Shown piece after piece: positions 9,191 through 17,500 of a stretch of DNA of 17,500 nt. Both the position numbers and the translations under genes were made by a program. The notes under the pieces are model-generated. The model was not told the DNA's origin, did no database searches, and worked only from the letters and a program-made list of their open reading frames with translations. This stretch comes from Trachelipus rathkii (taxonomy: Eukaryota; Arthropoda; Malacostraca; Isopoda; Trachelipodidae), in NCBI GenBank assembly GCA_015478945.1, contig JABUQX010095570.1, positions 1-17,500 on the forward strand. Reading direction: 5' to 3'. The first letter of the stretch is position 1; the number at the start of each line of letters is the position of its first letter.

Positions 9191-9379
9191 TTTCTATGAG
9201 TTTATAAAATATTTTCTTATCAGATTTTAAATTGTATTAGATTCGATTTCCCGATAAGAGATAAACTTTTTTTTTCAAATTGCCCTAAACGCTCCTCTCT
9301 CGAATTGCTCACAAAATGTAAGTCGAGTATTTACTCGGTTGCCATCCAGTTTTGGGTACGTTTAACACAGGGTTGGAAA
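9191..9379. other. Linker between TTAACG array and retroelement relic
   Basis: A/T-rich, with no convincing gene. Contains CTTATCAGATTTTAAATTG and CCCGATAAGAGATAAAC, a loose inverted pair. Confidence 0.5.
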
Positions 9380-10830
9380 GTTGCCGAGTTTTGAGGAATG
9401 CCTGCAAGGCAGACACCACCCTCGCTCAACGCTAAATTTTTATGTCTTAATACTTAGCACTTTCCTCTGTGTTGAAACACGCAACATGTCCAACCTATTC
9501 CGGAAAAAGGAAGCCGCTCTCATCCTTCTAACTATCGCCCTATCGCTCTCACTCGTGTTCTATCGAAGCTCTTTGAAACCCTGCATCAGCTCTCATCTCT
9601 TAGACCATCTGGAATCTCATTCTCTTCTTTCCGATCGCTAGTACGGCTTTTGGTGTTCAAAGTCTACTGGCGATATATTTTCCTATTTAACCGATTTATG
9701 GTTTTCCGCTCTTAGAACTACTCGGCAGACTTTGCGTGGTGGCGCTGGACATATCCAAAGCATTTGACCGGGCACGCATCATTGCTCTCCAAGCCCCCTC
9801 CTTCCTCCTTCTCTCTCTGCTTAGCTTATGCCCAGTTTTCAAGTCGTTGAAACATCTGCTATAGCTGATGAAGCGACTTGTTCTCTTTTCTGTCAATAGT
9901 GGAGTTCTTTTCAGTCTCATCTCCTACTTTATTCCTACTTTCTCATTAATGATCTTCTCACCTCCGGCACATCTAACTCTATCCACTCATGCCGATGACT
10001 CGGACTTCATTCTTCAATCATTTCAATTCTGCTCCATCTTTTACTTCTTAGAATTGCCTTCGTCTTAATCTTTTCCTATTCTATTCTAGCTGCTAGATAG
10101 AATTTGCGGGTTGGGCTGTCTCAACCTTGTGAAATTCAATTTTTAAAAACCCAACTTCTACAAATCTCCTCTAAAGCTACCTTCTAACTTTCCCATCTCT
10201 TTTGACGGTTCTTTCTTCTCTCCTGTTGACAATAAAAACATCCTTGGTCTTAACATAAAAAAATGTCTTCACATCACAATGGTTGCTGGGGCGGCCTCAA
10301 AAGAAACTGGGAGCTCTGTTTAGACTGCGAGACTTTTTTCCCTCTTCTCGTTACTCCAGCCATACAAGGGTCTCATCCGCCTTGTATCGAGTACTGTTCT
10401 CATATCTGGGGTTCTCTGTTTTCACCCGGCTTTTGAAAGGGGTCGAGTCAAAAGCCAAAAAGGCTTATAAACTGTTATGTACTTTCCAGTTCACTTGAAC
10501 CTCTTATCTTTGCGGCGCGATGTTGGTGCTTCATCTCTTTATCGCAGCCGCAGGTGTTCGAGGGAACTTACACTTCTTTCGCGTACCACCACCTTTACGA
10601 CGCCCTAGTAGCAAAAGGGGTGCTGTATCGGCGCACGAGTTTTGTGTAGATATTGGTAACTCCTGGCTAGTTTGCTGCTTTCTTTCCTGCTACTACTGTT
10701 CTGTGGAACTCTCTTCCATCTTCTGTGTTTCCTGCTGAATTTAACACTCTCACTTTAAAGCCTGCTCTATGTTCATCTGCGTATTTTGCGCTAGCGGATG
10801 AAATTTCTCGGGCGTGCAACATACCCTATT
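9380..10830 (+). mobile_element. Decayed Jockey/CR1-like non-LTR retrotransposon, RT core to near 3' end, plus copy
   Basis: Same family as 6335-7545 but in the opposite direction and longer at the 5' side. RT landmarks in order: NYRPIAL at 9530-9550, SSHLLDHLESHSLLSDR at about 9588-9638, VVALDISKAFDRA at 9736-9774 (motif A with catalytic Asp), HADDS near 9988-10002 (worn YADD, with both Asp retained), DNKNILGLN at 10228-10254, AASKKLGALFRLRDFF-like near 10295-10340, CIEYCSHIWG near 10383-10412, VESKAKKAYKL near 10443-10475, then RRDVGAS and a LWNSLPSSVFPAEFN-like end near 10700-10742. Motifs lie in different frames. It is a relic. Confidence 0.85.
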
Positions 10831-10849
10831 CCTACATATTTCGAAGACG

Positions 10850-10980
10850 GTTAACGTTAACGATTAACGTTAACTTCCGCTACATTTTTTACCGATAAAC
10901 GATAAACGCCTTAATGATTAACGCCGTTAATTTTTTTTGTTAACGATTAAGAATTGACGTTAATTTTCTCATTAACGGTG
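10850..10980. repeat. TTAACG-rich subterminal array, right end
   Basis: Contains GGTTAACGTTAACGATTAAC near 10851, then GATTAACGCC, GTTAACGATTAAG and ATTAACGGTG up to the AAAGGTGG terminus in inverted form. Mirrors 9041-9190 in composition, with imperfect alignment. Confidence 0.8.
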
Positions 10981-10989
10981 CCCACCTTT

Positions 10990-11424
10990 ATATATATATA
11001 TATATATATATATGATATATACAGTTATATATGGCATATATATATGTTATTACAAATATATATTATTATTACTATTATTATTATTACATATATAAGAAGA
11101 AGAAGAAGTATATATATTATTAAAAATATACATATTATTGGCTATACATTATTATTATTATGGTTATTGTTATTATTATTACATCGAAGGATATATATAC
11201 ATATACATATATTATTGTTATATGGTGAGCATATGATGCTGAAGGGCTGTTAGCTGTGTATACATACTGGCTACATTGTTGGTTATTAAGAGCTACATAC
11301 ATATATATATACATACCGTACATATTATATGCAGTATATATAGGTATATGAAAGATATATATATGTTATGGTTATATATAAGTTACAGCATAAAGAGAAA
11401 GATATATGTATATGTATATATTGA

Positions 11425-11507
<83 letters not shown>

Positions 11508-11509
11508 TT

Positions 11510-11510
<1 letters not shown>
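10990..11510. repeat. Cryptically simple TA/TAT DNA
   Basis: Begins with (TA)n at 10990-11012, then TTATTATTACTATTATTATT, a short AAGAAGAAGAAG run near 11093-11108, GGTTATTGTTATTATTATTA, and ends with two long (TA)n tracts at 11427-11468 and 11471-11505. The phrase GAGCATATATA precedes the first long tract. Confidence 0.85.
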
Positions 11511-12285
<775 letters not shown>

Positions 12286-12308
12286 TATGTATTATTGGTT
12301 ACAGCAGC

Positions 12309-12318
12309 ATATATATAT

Positions 12319-12382
<64 letters not shown>
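12309..12382. repeat. (TA)n tract
   Basis: Starts after ACAGCAGC and, beyond one TGG interruption near 12318, runs as nearly pure TA to 12382. Confidence 0.95.
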
Positions 12383-12384
<2 letters not shown>

Positions 12385-12385
<1 letters not shown>

Positions 12386-12510
12386 TGTCGTCAGGAGGGC
12401 AGGGGGGGGGGCAGCTTCCCCCCCCTAGAAGTGTTTACTCTTATAGAGTCTACCTGCGAATTTTTTTTTGATCCAACGTCCAGTTCTGGGGCCGTTAATG
12501 TTTTAAGATA
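12385..12510. repeat. Short unique segment with a G10/C8 hairpin
   Basis: G10 at 12402-12411, loop CAGCTT, C8 at 12418-12425, an almost perfect G:C hairpin lying about 20 bases after a long (TA)n tract. The rest (to about 12510) includes a T9 run and GATCCAACGTCCAGTTCTGG. It may be a transposon scrap. I cannot name it. Confidence 0.7.
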
Positions 12511-12562
12511 TATATATATATATATGGAGATATATAAGATATGAGTATATATATATATATAT
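12508..12562. repeat. Two short (TA)n tracts
   Basis: TA runs at about 12508-12525 and 12546-12562, separated by GGAGATATATAAGATATGAG. Confidence 0.85.
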
Positions 12563-12730
12563 AGGAACTTTCCCTTTTGTAAAGGATAGCAACTGATATA
12601 TACGAACGTGAGCGATGTAATCATTTTTTTTTTTCTGATTATTTCAAGGCAATAGAGCGACAAGGTTGCCAACAGTTTTTTTTTTTTAAACTAAAGTAAT
12701 ACCCAAGATTAACGCGTGATGTTTGTAGTT

Positions 12731-12835
12731 GGCCCCTGGGCTCAGTGGAGATGACGGGGAGGGACTCTCGTCCCCTCTCTTCTGTCCACCAGTCGGCTCG
12801 AGCCCCCTAAAAAATAAATAAAAAAATTAAACAAA
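12731..12835 (+). mobile_element. tRNA-SINE-like copy
   Basis: Starts GGCCCCTGGGCTCAGTGGA, resembling a tRNA 5' end with a pol III A box (GGCTCAGTGGA, 12739-12749). A B-box-like GGCTCGAGCCC lies at 12795-12805. An A/T-rich tail (AAAAAATAAATAAA) follows directly. The A-to-B distance is longer than in a normal tRNA and the acceptor arm does not pair, so this is a SINE rather than a tRNA gene. Its 3' part matches the block at 13999-14215 read on the minus strand. Confidence 0.6.
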
Positions 12836-12839
12836 AATT

Positions 12840-13000
12840 AACATATAAAATTAACAAGATATTATAAAGCAACATGTGGCAACTTTTTCTTTTCTTCTAT
12901 TGGAGTTTAAGTTAATCACAGTGCATGGTTAGCGATTAGTGTTCAGCGATATTTCGATTTCTGTATTTTTATGTAACATCCTTTTAAAGGGAAAGTGCCT
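12840..13000. other. A/T-rich spacer
   Basis: No gene or repeat recognised between the SINE tail and the next (TA)n tract. Confidence 0.5.
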
Positions 13001-13009
13001 ATATATATA

Positions 13010-13071
<62 letters not shown>
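13001..13071. repeat. (TA)n tract
   Basis: About 70 bases of TA with one ATTATA break near 13015. Confidence 0.95.
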
Positions 13072-13072
<1 letters not shown>

Positions 13073-13620
13073 CATGAGTATTTGGTGAAGAAGGTAATCG
13101 CCAGCTTCTCACATTTCTCTTGCCGATACGAGGTCCTCTCACTCATTTTATATGCTTCTTAATTTGTAGATAAGAACTATGTTGTTATTTCTCGCCTTAT
13201 TTTTTTAATGTTGATATGTATATATAAATTTGATTTTGTGCTCAGTCGGATATTAAAATTGTGTATTTATTTAAGGTTCAAAGTAGCATTGAAATTATCA
13301 CTCAACACCGCCTCAGTGTAAAGTTATAGTTCAATTTCATCAGATCATGGATATTAGGAGATTCCTTGGTACGTACGTTTTACCTTAAATATTATAATAA
13401 AATTTTGTGTATTTACTCCTGAAAAAGTAGGGATTTTGTAACACATGATCTTACTCGTCCATATGAGGTTAGTTTCATTTTTTAAAAACTATTTTTCATT
13501 ACAACACAGAAATTAGTGGTTTTCAACATAGTTTGCTATACTTTCAATTTTTTCTGTTAACATCTTTGAATGTTAGTAAAATTATTAGCCTATGACCATA
13601 TGTAGCAGAGATTTACAGTA
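13072..13620. other. Low-repeat A/T-rich stretch with one weak exon candidate
   Basis: About 550 bases without the simple-repeat vocabulary seen elsewhere and without TE motifs. No long open frame. One short frame at 13347 is listed separately. If the window contains any host gene sequence, this is one of the likelier places. Confidence 0.5.
13347..13388 (+). CDS. Candidate short first coding exon (MDIRRFLG...), speculative
   Basis: ATG at 13347 gives MDIRRFLG, and a GTACGT splice-donor-like sequence starts at 13369. Without splicing the frame stops at 13388 after 13 codons. MDIRKFF-like beginnings are known at the N-terminus of RFC1 and of some transposon-derived zinc-finger proteins, so a spliced 5' exon is conceivable. 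An arthropod initiator-like TCAGTG lies at 13313-13318. No acceptor or second exon is identified, and seven codons match easily by chance. Confidence 0.12.
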   Translation: MDIRRFLGTYVLP

Positions 13621-13670
13621 GTAGAACCATATATATACACACATATAGCAGCGTTGGCCACGGCCGCAGC

Positions 13671-13671
<1 letters not shown>

Positions 13672-13740
<69 letters not shown>
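13672..13740. repeat. (TA)n tracts after GCAGCAG
   Basis: Two TA runs separated by CCATT. A G+C patch (GCGTTGGCCACGGCCGCAGC, 13651-13670) directly precedes them, an unusual contrast in this A/T-rich neighbourhood. Confidence 0.9.
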
Positions 13741-13742
<2 letters not shown>

Positions 13743-13942
13743 TATTATATATATTATTTATATTAAGTTATGGAAATATATAATGATCGATCTGAGACTT
13801 CAAAACCATACATTATAGTAGGGAATGCTATTGTTAAACTTATATTTGAGGAAAAAAAAATAGTATAAGAATATATCCTCAAAACCAATAGCTACAGCTT
13901 AAAAGGAATACATTTTTTGAATCCTTGTAAAATTTTAGTTAG
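13741..13942. other. A/T-rich spacer, no gene seen
   Basis: About 200 bases with no open frame, RNA fold or repeat that I recognise. Confidence 0.5.
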
Positions 13943-14215
13943 GAATGTAAAAATAAATTAATAAATAAATAAATAAAATAAATATTGGCTATTTTTTTAG
14001 GGGGGGGAGCCGACGGGGAACACAGGGGGACGTTTTCCATACCCCGTAGGGGAGGGTGGGCGAGTAGGAACCCCCCGCGACACCTTAAATACCAAAAAGA
14101 GCGGGTTCCGAGACCCTCCCTGAGGGGGAATTAGTCATACCCGTAGTTCCTTGAAGGTCGGTGAGACCCCGACTCCTGCCATCAGGGTGGTCTACCCTTG
14201 GGGTATTCTTTAGTA
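13943..14215 (-). mobile_element. G/C-rich SINE-like element, minus strand
   Basis: A sharply bounded G+C island (about 13999-14215) in A/T-rich DNA. Read on the minus strand it begins near ATACCCCAAGGGTAGACC and ends GTCGGCTCCCCCCCCCTAAA, followed by an A/T-rich tail with AATAAAT units (13943-13998). The end matches the 12731 copy (GTCGGCTC, C-run, TAAAAAATA), and upstream ACGGGG...CGTCCCC also aligns. GGTCTCGGAACCC on the minus strand is a possible but imperfect B box. It may be the longer parent form, with 12731 a truncated copy. Confidence 0.5.
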
Positions 14216-14309
14216 AAGAAAAAAAAATTTTAATAGGAAAGTCTATTTATTTTAACGAGTAACCAATAGAATCTCTAAATAGGCTCTCTAATCATATTAC
14301 TATAATTAA

Positions 14310-14420
14310 CAATAATATTTTTTTATTTTTTATTTTTTTTTACATTTTCCTCTATCTAAAATTTTACCAGGATTCCGACAATTATTCTCTTTCGCTGTAG
14401 CTATTGTAGTTTTCTTGAGA

Positions 14421-14455
<35 letters not shown>

Positions 14456-14530
14456 TTTTCCGCCCTAAAATTGGACAAGCATTCCAGCAATGTATTCCCT
14501 TTCCCTGTATATTGTTGTTTTTGAGATATG
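14310..14530 (-). repeat. Tandem dimer of a ~80-base unit, each ended by a T-run
   Basis: Copies at 14341-14423 and 14452-14528, offset 111 bases. Both begin TACATTTTCC right after a T-run and end GAGATAT, sharing CTAAAATT, GATTCC/CATTCC, TCTTTC/CCTTTCCCTGTA and TTGT. The second T-run is 28 bases (14425-14452). On the minus strand each unit ends in GGAAAATGTA plus poly(A), like two head-to-tail retroposed copies. Confidence 0.75.
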
Positions 14531-14563
14531 GATTGATGATAGTTGTCGCCTAAACCAATTATC

Positions 14564-14924
14564 ACCATATATATATATATATATATATATATTATTAGTT
14601 ATTAAGGTTGGTTAAGGGTTGGCTGTTGCCATATACATATATGATATAGCAGCAGAAAGTAGTGTTATACATATATAGTTATGCTATATAAGATATATAT
14701 ATATAGCATCAAGTAAGTATATATTATTTATATATATAGTTGTTGGTTGGTTGTTACATGGTTATATATGCTGTTGCTACATATAAGGCTGGTTGCTATT
14801 ACATATATTATATATAGCATATGTTGGTTGGTATATATATATATATTATGTTATAGTTGGTTGGTTACATATTAAGGCTACATACTATATATATTATAGT
14901 TGAGTTAGAAAGATAGTTATATTG

Positions 14925-14964
<40 letters not shown>

Positions 14965-15010
14965 CATATATATATATTAAGCATATATTATATATATATA
15001 TATATATATA
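14564..15010. repeat. Cryptically simple TA/GGTT DNA
   Basis: Words GGTTGGTTGTTACATGG, GTTATATATGCTG, AAGGCTGG, ATAGCATATGTTGG and long TA runs (14930-15010). G clearly exceeds C on the plus strand. Confidence 0.85.
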
Positions 15011-15174
15011 AAGCTTATCCTCGTCTTATCGCGGTCTCACCTTCGAGTGATCCAGTGCATCGCGTTTTTTTCTCCAAACACAGTATCTATAATGATTGTT
15101 TTTTGTTTTCTTCTGAAGATATATTTGCTATTTTTTATATTTATATATCGCTCCTTATATTAGGACAGGCAGTT
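15011..15174. other. Short non-repetitive stretch
   Basis: G+C-richer patch AAGCTTATCCTCGTCTTATC, then GGTCTCACCTTCGAGTGATC, then a T-rich part. AGCTTATCCT here (about 15012-15021) is inverted at 15375-15384 as AGGATAAGCT, across the (TC)n tract. No gene recognised. Confidence 0.5.
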
Positions 15175-15271
15175 TTCAGTGTATATTTAAAATATACACA
15201 TATATAACATACATGTACATACATAAGTATACATGTACATATGTATATACATGTATATTTCGTGGTTTGAA

Positions 15272-15274
<3 letters not shown>

Positions 15275-15369
<95 letters not shown>
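15275..15369. repeat. (TC)n tract, about 95 bases
   Basis: Nearly perfect TC repeat with one TTT interruption near 15361. The minus strand is a pure purine (GA)n strand, so a triplex (H-DNA) is possible under supercoiling. Its Arg/Glu translation on the minus strand is a repeat artefact. Confidence 0.97.
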
Positions 15370-15384
15370 GACTGCAGGATAAGC

Positions 15385-17215
15385 TGTCAGAACAGATAAT
15401 ATATATATATATTATTGTTGCATATATATTATTATTGTTGTTATATATATATATAGCAGTTATATATATATACATATTACATACTAAGCTGGCTATATAT
15501 ATATTGTGGTTATTATTAAGGCTAAGGCGTTATTATATATCGAGCAGGTTATTACATGTATTGCTGGTTGGTTACATATTATTATTATTATTATTATTAC
15601 ATATTATGCTGCTACAGTTGGCTATTATTGCTGGCTACATATATTATTGGTTGCTGTTGGCTATTATTGCAGCTATATGCCATTACATATTACATGGATC
15701 GCATACATGGCTGGGCTGCTGGTTGCAGCAGCGCTGCTGGCAAGCTACACACTAGCTGGCTGGCTGGGTTACATATATATATACATACAGTAGAGATATA
15801 TATATATATATTATTATTATACATATATACAGTCATTGCTGCTATAGTTATTATTGGCTATTATTGTTATTACAATATTGTTATTGCTATTATATATTAT
15901 TGTTAAGGTTGTTGTTAAGAAAGTTGTTATTATATTATATAGGCTAGCATATATTATTAAGGCTAAGCATATATTGTTGTTATTATTTACACAGTATATA
16001 AGGCTATACATATATATATTGCTATGGTAGAGAAAGAGCTAGCATATAAAGAGCTATATATATGTTATTATATATATATATATTTTAGTTATATATTAAT
16101 ATATATATATTACAAACATATACATTATTAGCAAGCATACAAAGCGCAGAGTTGTTGGCATATTGGTTATATATTACATATATATTACATATATATTAGC
16201 GTTATATTATTATTGGCTATTAGTTATTGGGCTGTTATTATGTTGAAAGAAAGAGCTGTTAGAAGCAGTTGCTGCTGGTTATTACATACATATATATATA
16301 TTGCTACGTATATTATTATGCTATATATTATAAGGTTATTATTAGTTATACGCAGTATTTCATATATATATTATGCTATATACATATATATTATATTATG
16401 CTAGTCTATATTACTGTATATTATTATAAGGCTATTATTGGCTATATATTACTACATGTATATGTTATTTACATAAATATAGTTATATACATATTATTAC
16501 ATATTAGTTATTATTATTATTATTATTACATATTATTATAGTTATGTAGTGATATATTATTATTATTATTATTATATATATATTACACATATTACATATA
16601 TATTATTATATATTATTGCTACTATGATACATGCTGTTGTTGGTACATATGCCATAGCTGGCTATGATATTATTGGCTAGGGTTATTATTGGTTGCTGTT
16701 ATTTCATATATATATATATTACACATACATAGTTGGTTATTATTGTTATTATTATATTATATTATACATATAATGCTATATATATATACATATATATATT
16801 ATTAATATTATTATGATTTATCTTATCTTATATACATATATATATATATGTTATATATATATATGGTTGGTTATTACATATTGTTATATATTATATATTA
16901 TATGTTATATATATATAGTATATAGGTGATATATATATATGGCATATATATATATATAAATATATATATATATATGTTATGTGTATGTATGAAAGTGTTG
17001 GTTAATATGTATGGTTATGTTATGTATATTATTATTATATATATATATGCATATGCGTATATATATGTTATATATATGTATATTATTATTAAGCTATACA
17101 ATAACCATCAGTATATATAGATATATATGTGTTAATGGTTCATATGTATGGTATATGCTATGCGTTGTTATTATATATATATATATGCATATGCATAGGC
17201 ATATATATAGGTCAG
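15385..17215. repeat. Long cryptically simple array, about 1.8 kb
   Basis: No perfect period, but nearly all sequence is assembled from TATATA, TTATTATTA, GGCTATTATTG, GGTTGGTTACAT, AAGGCTA, GCATATA and GCTGCTGG words. C is scarce on the plus strand and confined mostly to GC, AC and CATA contexts. The only longer G+C patch is at about 15685-15770 (CAGCAGCGCTGCTGGCAAGC and neighbours). Open frames translate to Tyr/Ile/Leu runs and should not be taken as genes. Confidence 0.85.
16995..17207. repeat. Two-copy tandem repeat of ~136 bases within the array
   Basis: 16995-17065 and 17129-17207 share GTGTT..AAT, CATATGTATGG or AATATGTATGG, GTTATTAT, (TA)n and GCATATGC in the same order, with offsets of 134-139 bases. 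This shows that at least part of the array grew by segment duplication, not only by slippage. Confidence 0.7.
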
Positions 17216-17500
17216 CTTCCCGAAAAAGGAACATGCATAAATAAAAATGATAACAGCTACAGGAGTGTAATATATAAAGTGGTAATTTTACTAACTGTAA
17301 GATATTTTTATCCATGAAATTAAAAATGAAATAAAAATAAACGCTTTTGAAAAATTTTAAATTGTTAAAAATGTTGGAAAATCTGCATGATAATGACTAT
17401 TTGGAAGAACAAAGAGCTCGCTACGAGAGAACGTTAAGGTGGCCAAATGTCGATTTTTTTTAACTAAAAGATATCACAAGGGTAAACCACAAAGATGGAC
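17216..17500. other. End of the simple array; non-repetitive A/T-rich DNA
   Basis: The repeat vocabulary stops at about 17215 and ordinary sequence begins. One short open frame is listed separately. The window ends before more can be judged. Confidence 0.5.
17371..17463 (+). CDS. Candidate short ORF or first exon, hypothetical
   Basis: ATG at 17371 opens a 30-codon frame (begins MLENLHDNDYLEEQRARYER) ending in TAA at 17461-17463. It is hydrophilic, rich in charged residues and uses varied codons, unlike the repeat-derived frames nearby. A GT that could serve as a splice donor lies at 17439-17440 (AAG before it). I do not recognise the protein. It may be the 5' end of a gene continuing past the window, or chance. 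Confidence 0.2.
   Translation: MLENLHDNDYLEEQRARYERTLRWPNVDFF

Larger units (their letters stand above)
9033..10989. mobile_element. Composite transposon-like unit with TTAACG-rich inverted ends, possibly hAT-like
   Basis: The left end at 9033 begins AAAGGTGGCATTAACGTTAA and the right end at 10989 reads, inverted, AAAGGTGGGCACCGTTAA. Inside each end are about ten TTAACG/CGTTAA words over 120-150 bases (9041-9185 and 10850-10978), including TTAACGTTAA. Both ends are flanked by TATATATA, so any 2- or 8-base target duplication is hidden. The core holds a retroelement relic and no transposase. A GGTGGGCA-type end is seen in many hAT elements, so hAT is a guess from memory. Confidence 0.6.

Noticed and set aside
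12731..12810. Functional tRNA gene
   Set aside because: A-box- and B-box-like words are present, but the spacing is too long and the acceptor ends do not pair. An A/T tail follows, as in SINEs.
15176..15475. Minus-strand frame with a long Arg-Glu repeat
   Set aside because: It is the translation of the (GA)n strand of a microsatellite, flanked by TA-repeat translation.

Overview
This window looks like repeat-dominated intergenic or intronic DNA from an invertebrate animal. I find no intact host gene, rRNA, tRNA, CRISPR array or bacterial-style operon. The organism guess rests on three things: non-LTR retrotransposon relics of types common in arthropods, tRNA-SINE-like blocks with A/T-rich tails, and a very high load of (TA)n and (TAT)n simple sequence. 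A decapod or other crustacean would fit, but this is inference from repeat style and not proof.

Layout. From about 120 to 5310 lies one large imperfect inverted repeat with its centre near 2700-2740. Each arm carries, from outside to inside, a cluster of the motif AGTTGGTACTA, a short dispersed repeat, a (TA)n block, a non-coding flank, and the 3' half of an I/Jockey-type retrotransposon (end of reverse transcriptase plus RNase H). The two element copies lie head to head. Only the plus-strand copy continues across the roughly 280-base loop, which holds RT motifs including FVDD. From 5319 to 5675 there is a CGATAT palindromic patch followed by a compact fold-back element.

From 6335 to 7545 (minus strand) and 9380 to 10830 (plus strand) lie two decayed copies of a second retrotransposon, Jockey/CR1-like, with YADD and NILGLNI motifs. 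These are also head to head. The minus copy has an internal tandem duplication of about 280 bases. The plus copy sits inside a 9033-10989 unit whose ends are inverted, begin AAAGGTGG, and are packed with TTAACG. It looks like a hAT-style non-autonomous transposon carrying a retroelement fragment.

From 11510 to 12285 is a GGCGC/GCGCCTA-rich block split by long (TA)n tracts. A G10/C8 hairpin lies near 12402, a SINE-like copy at 12731, and a longer relative in the opposite direction at 13943-14215. A dimer of poly(A)-ended units on the minus strand is at 14310-14530, and a long (TC)n tract at 15275-15369. Much of the rest (6180-6335, 8290-9032, 10990-11510, 14564-15010, 15385-17215) is cryptically simple DNA made from a small vocabulary of words such as TATATA, TTATTA, GGTTGGTTACAT, GAGCATATAT and TAAGGCTA.

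Two short candidate exons are noted at low confidence, at 13347 and 17371. Nothing here works together as a pathway. The biology is that of nested, decayed mobile DNA in an unstable A/T-rich region.
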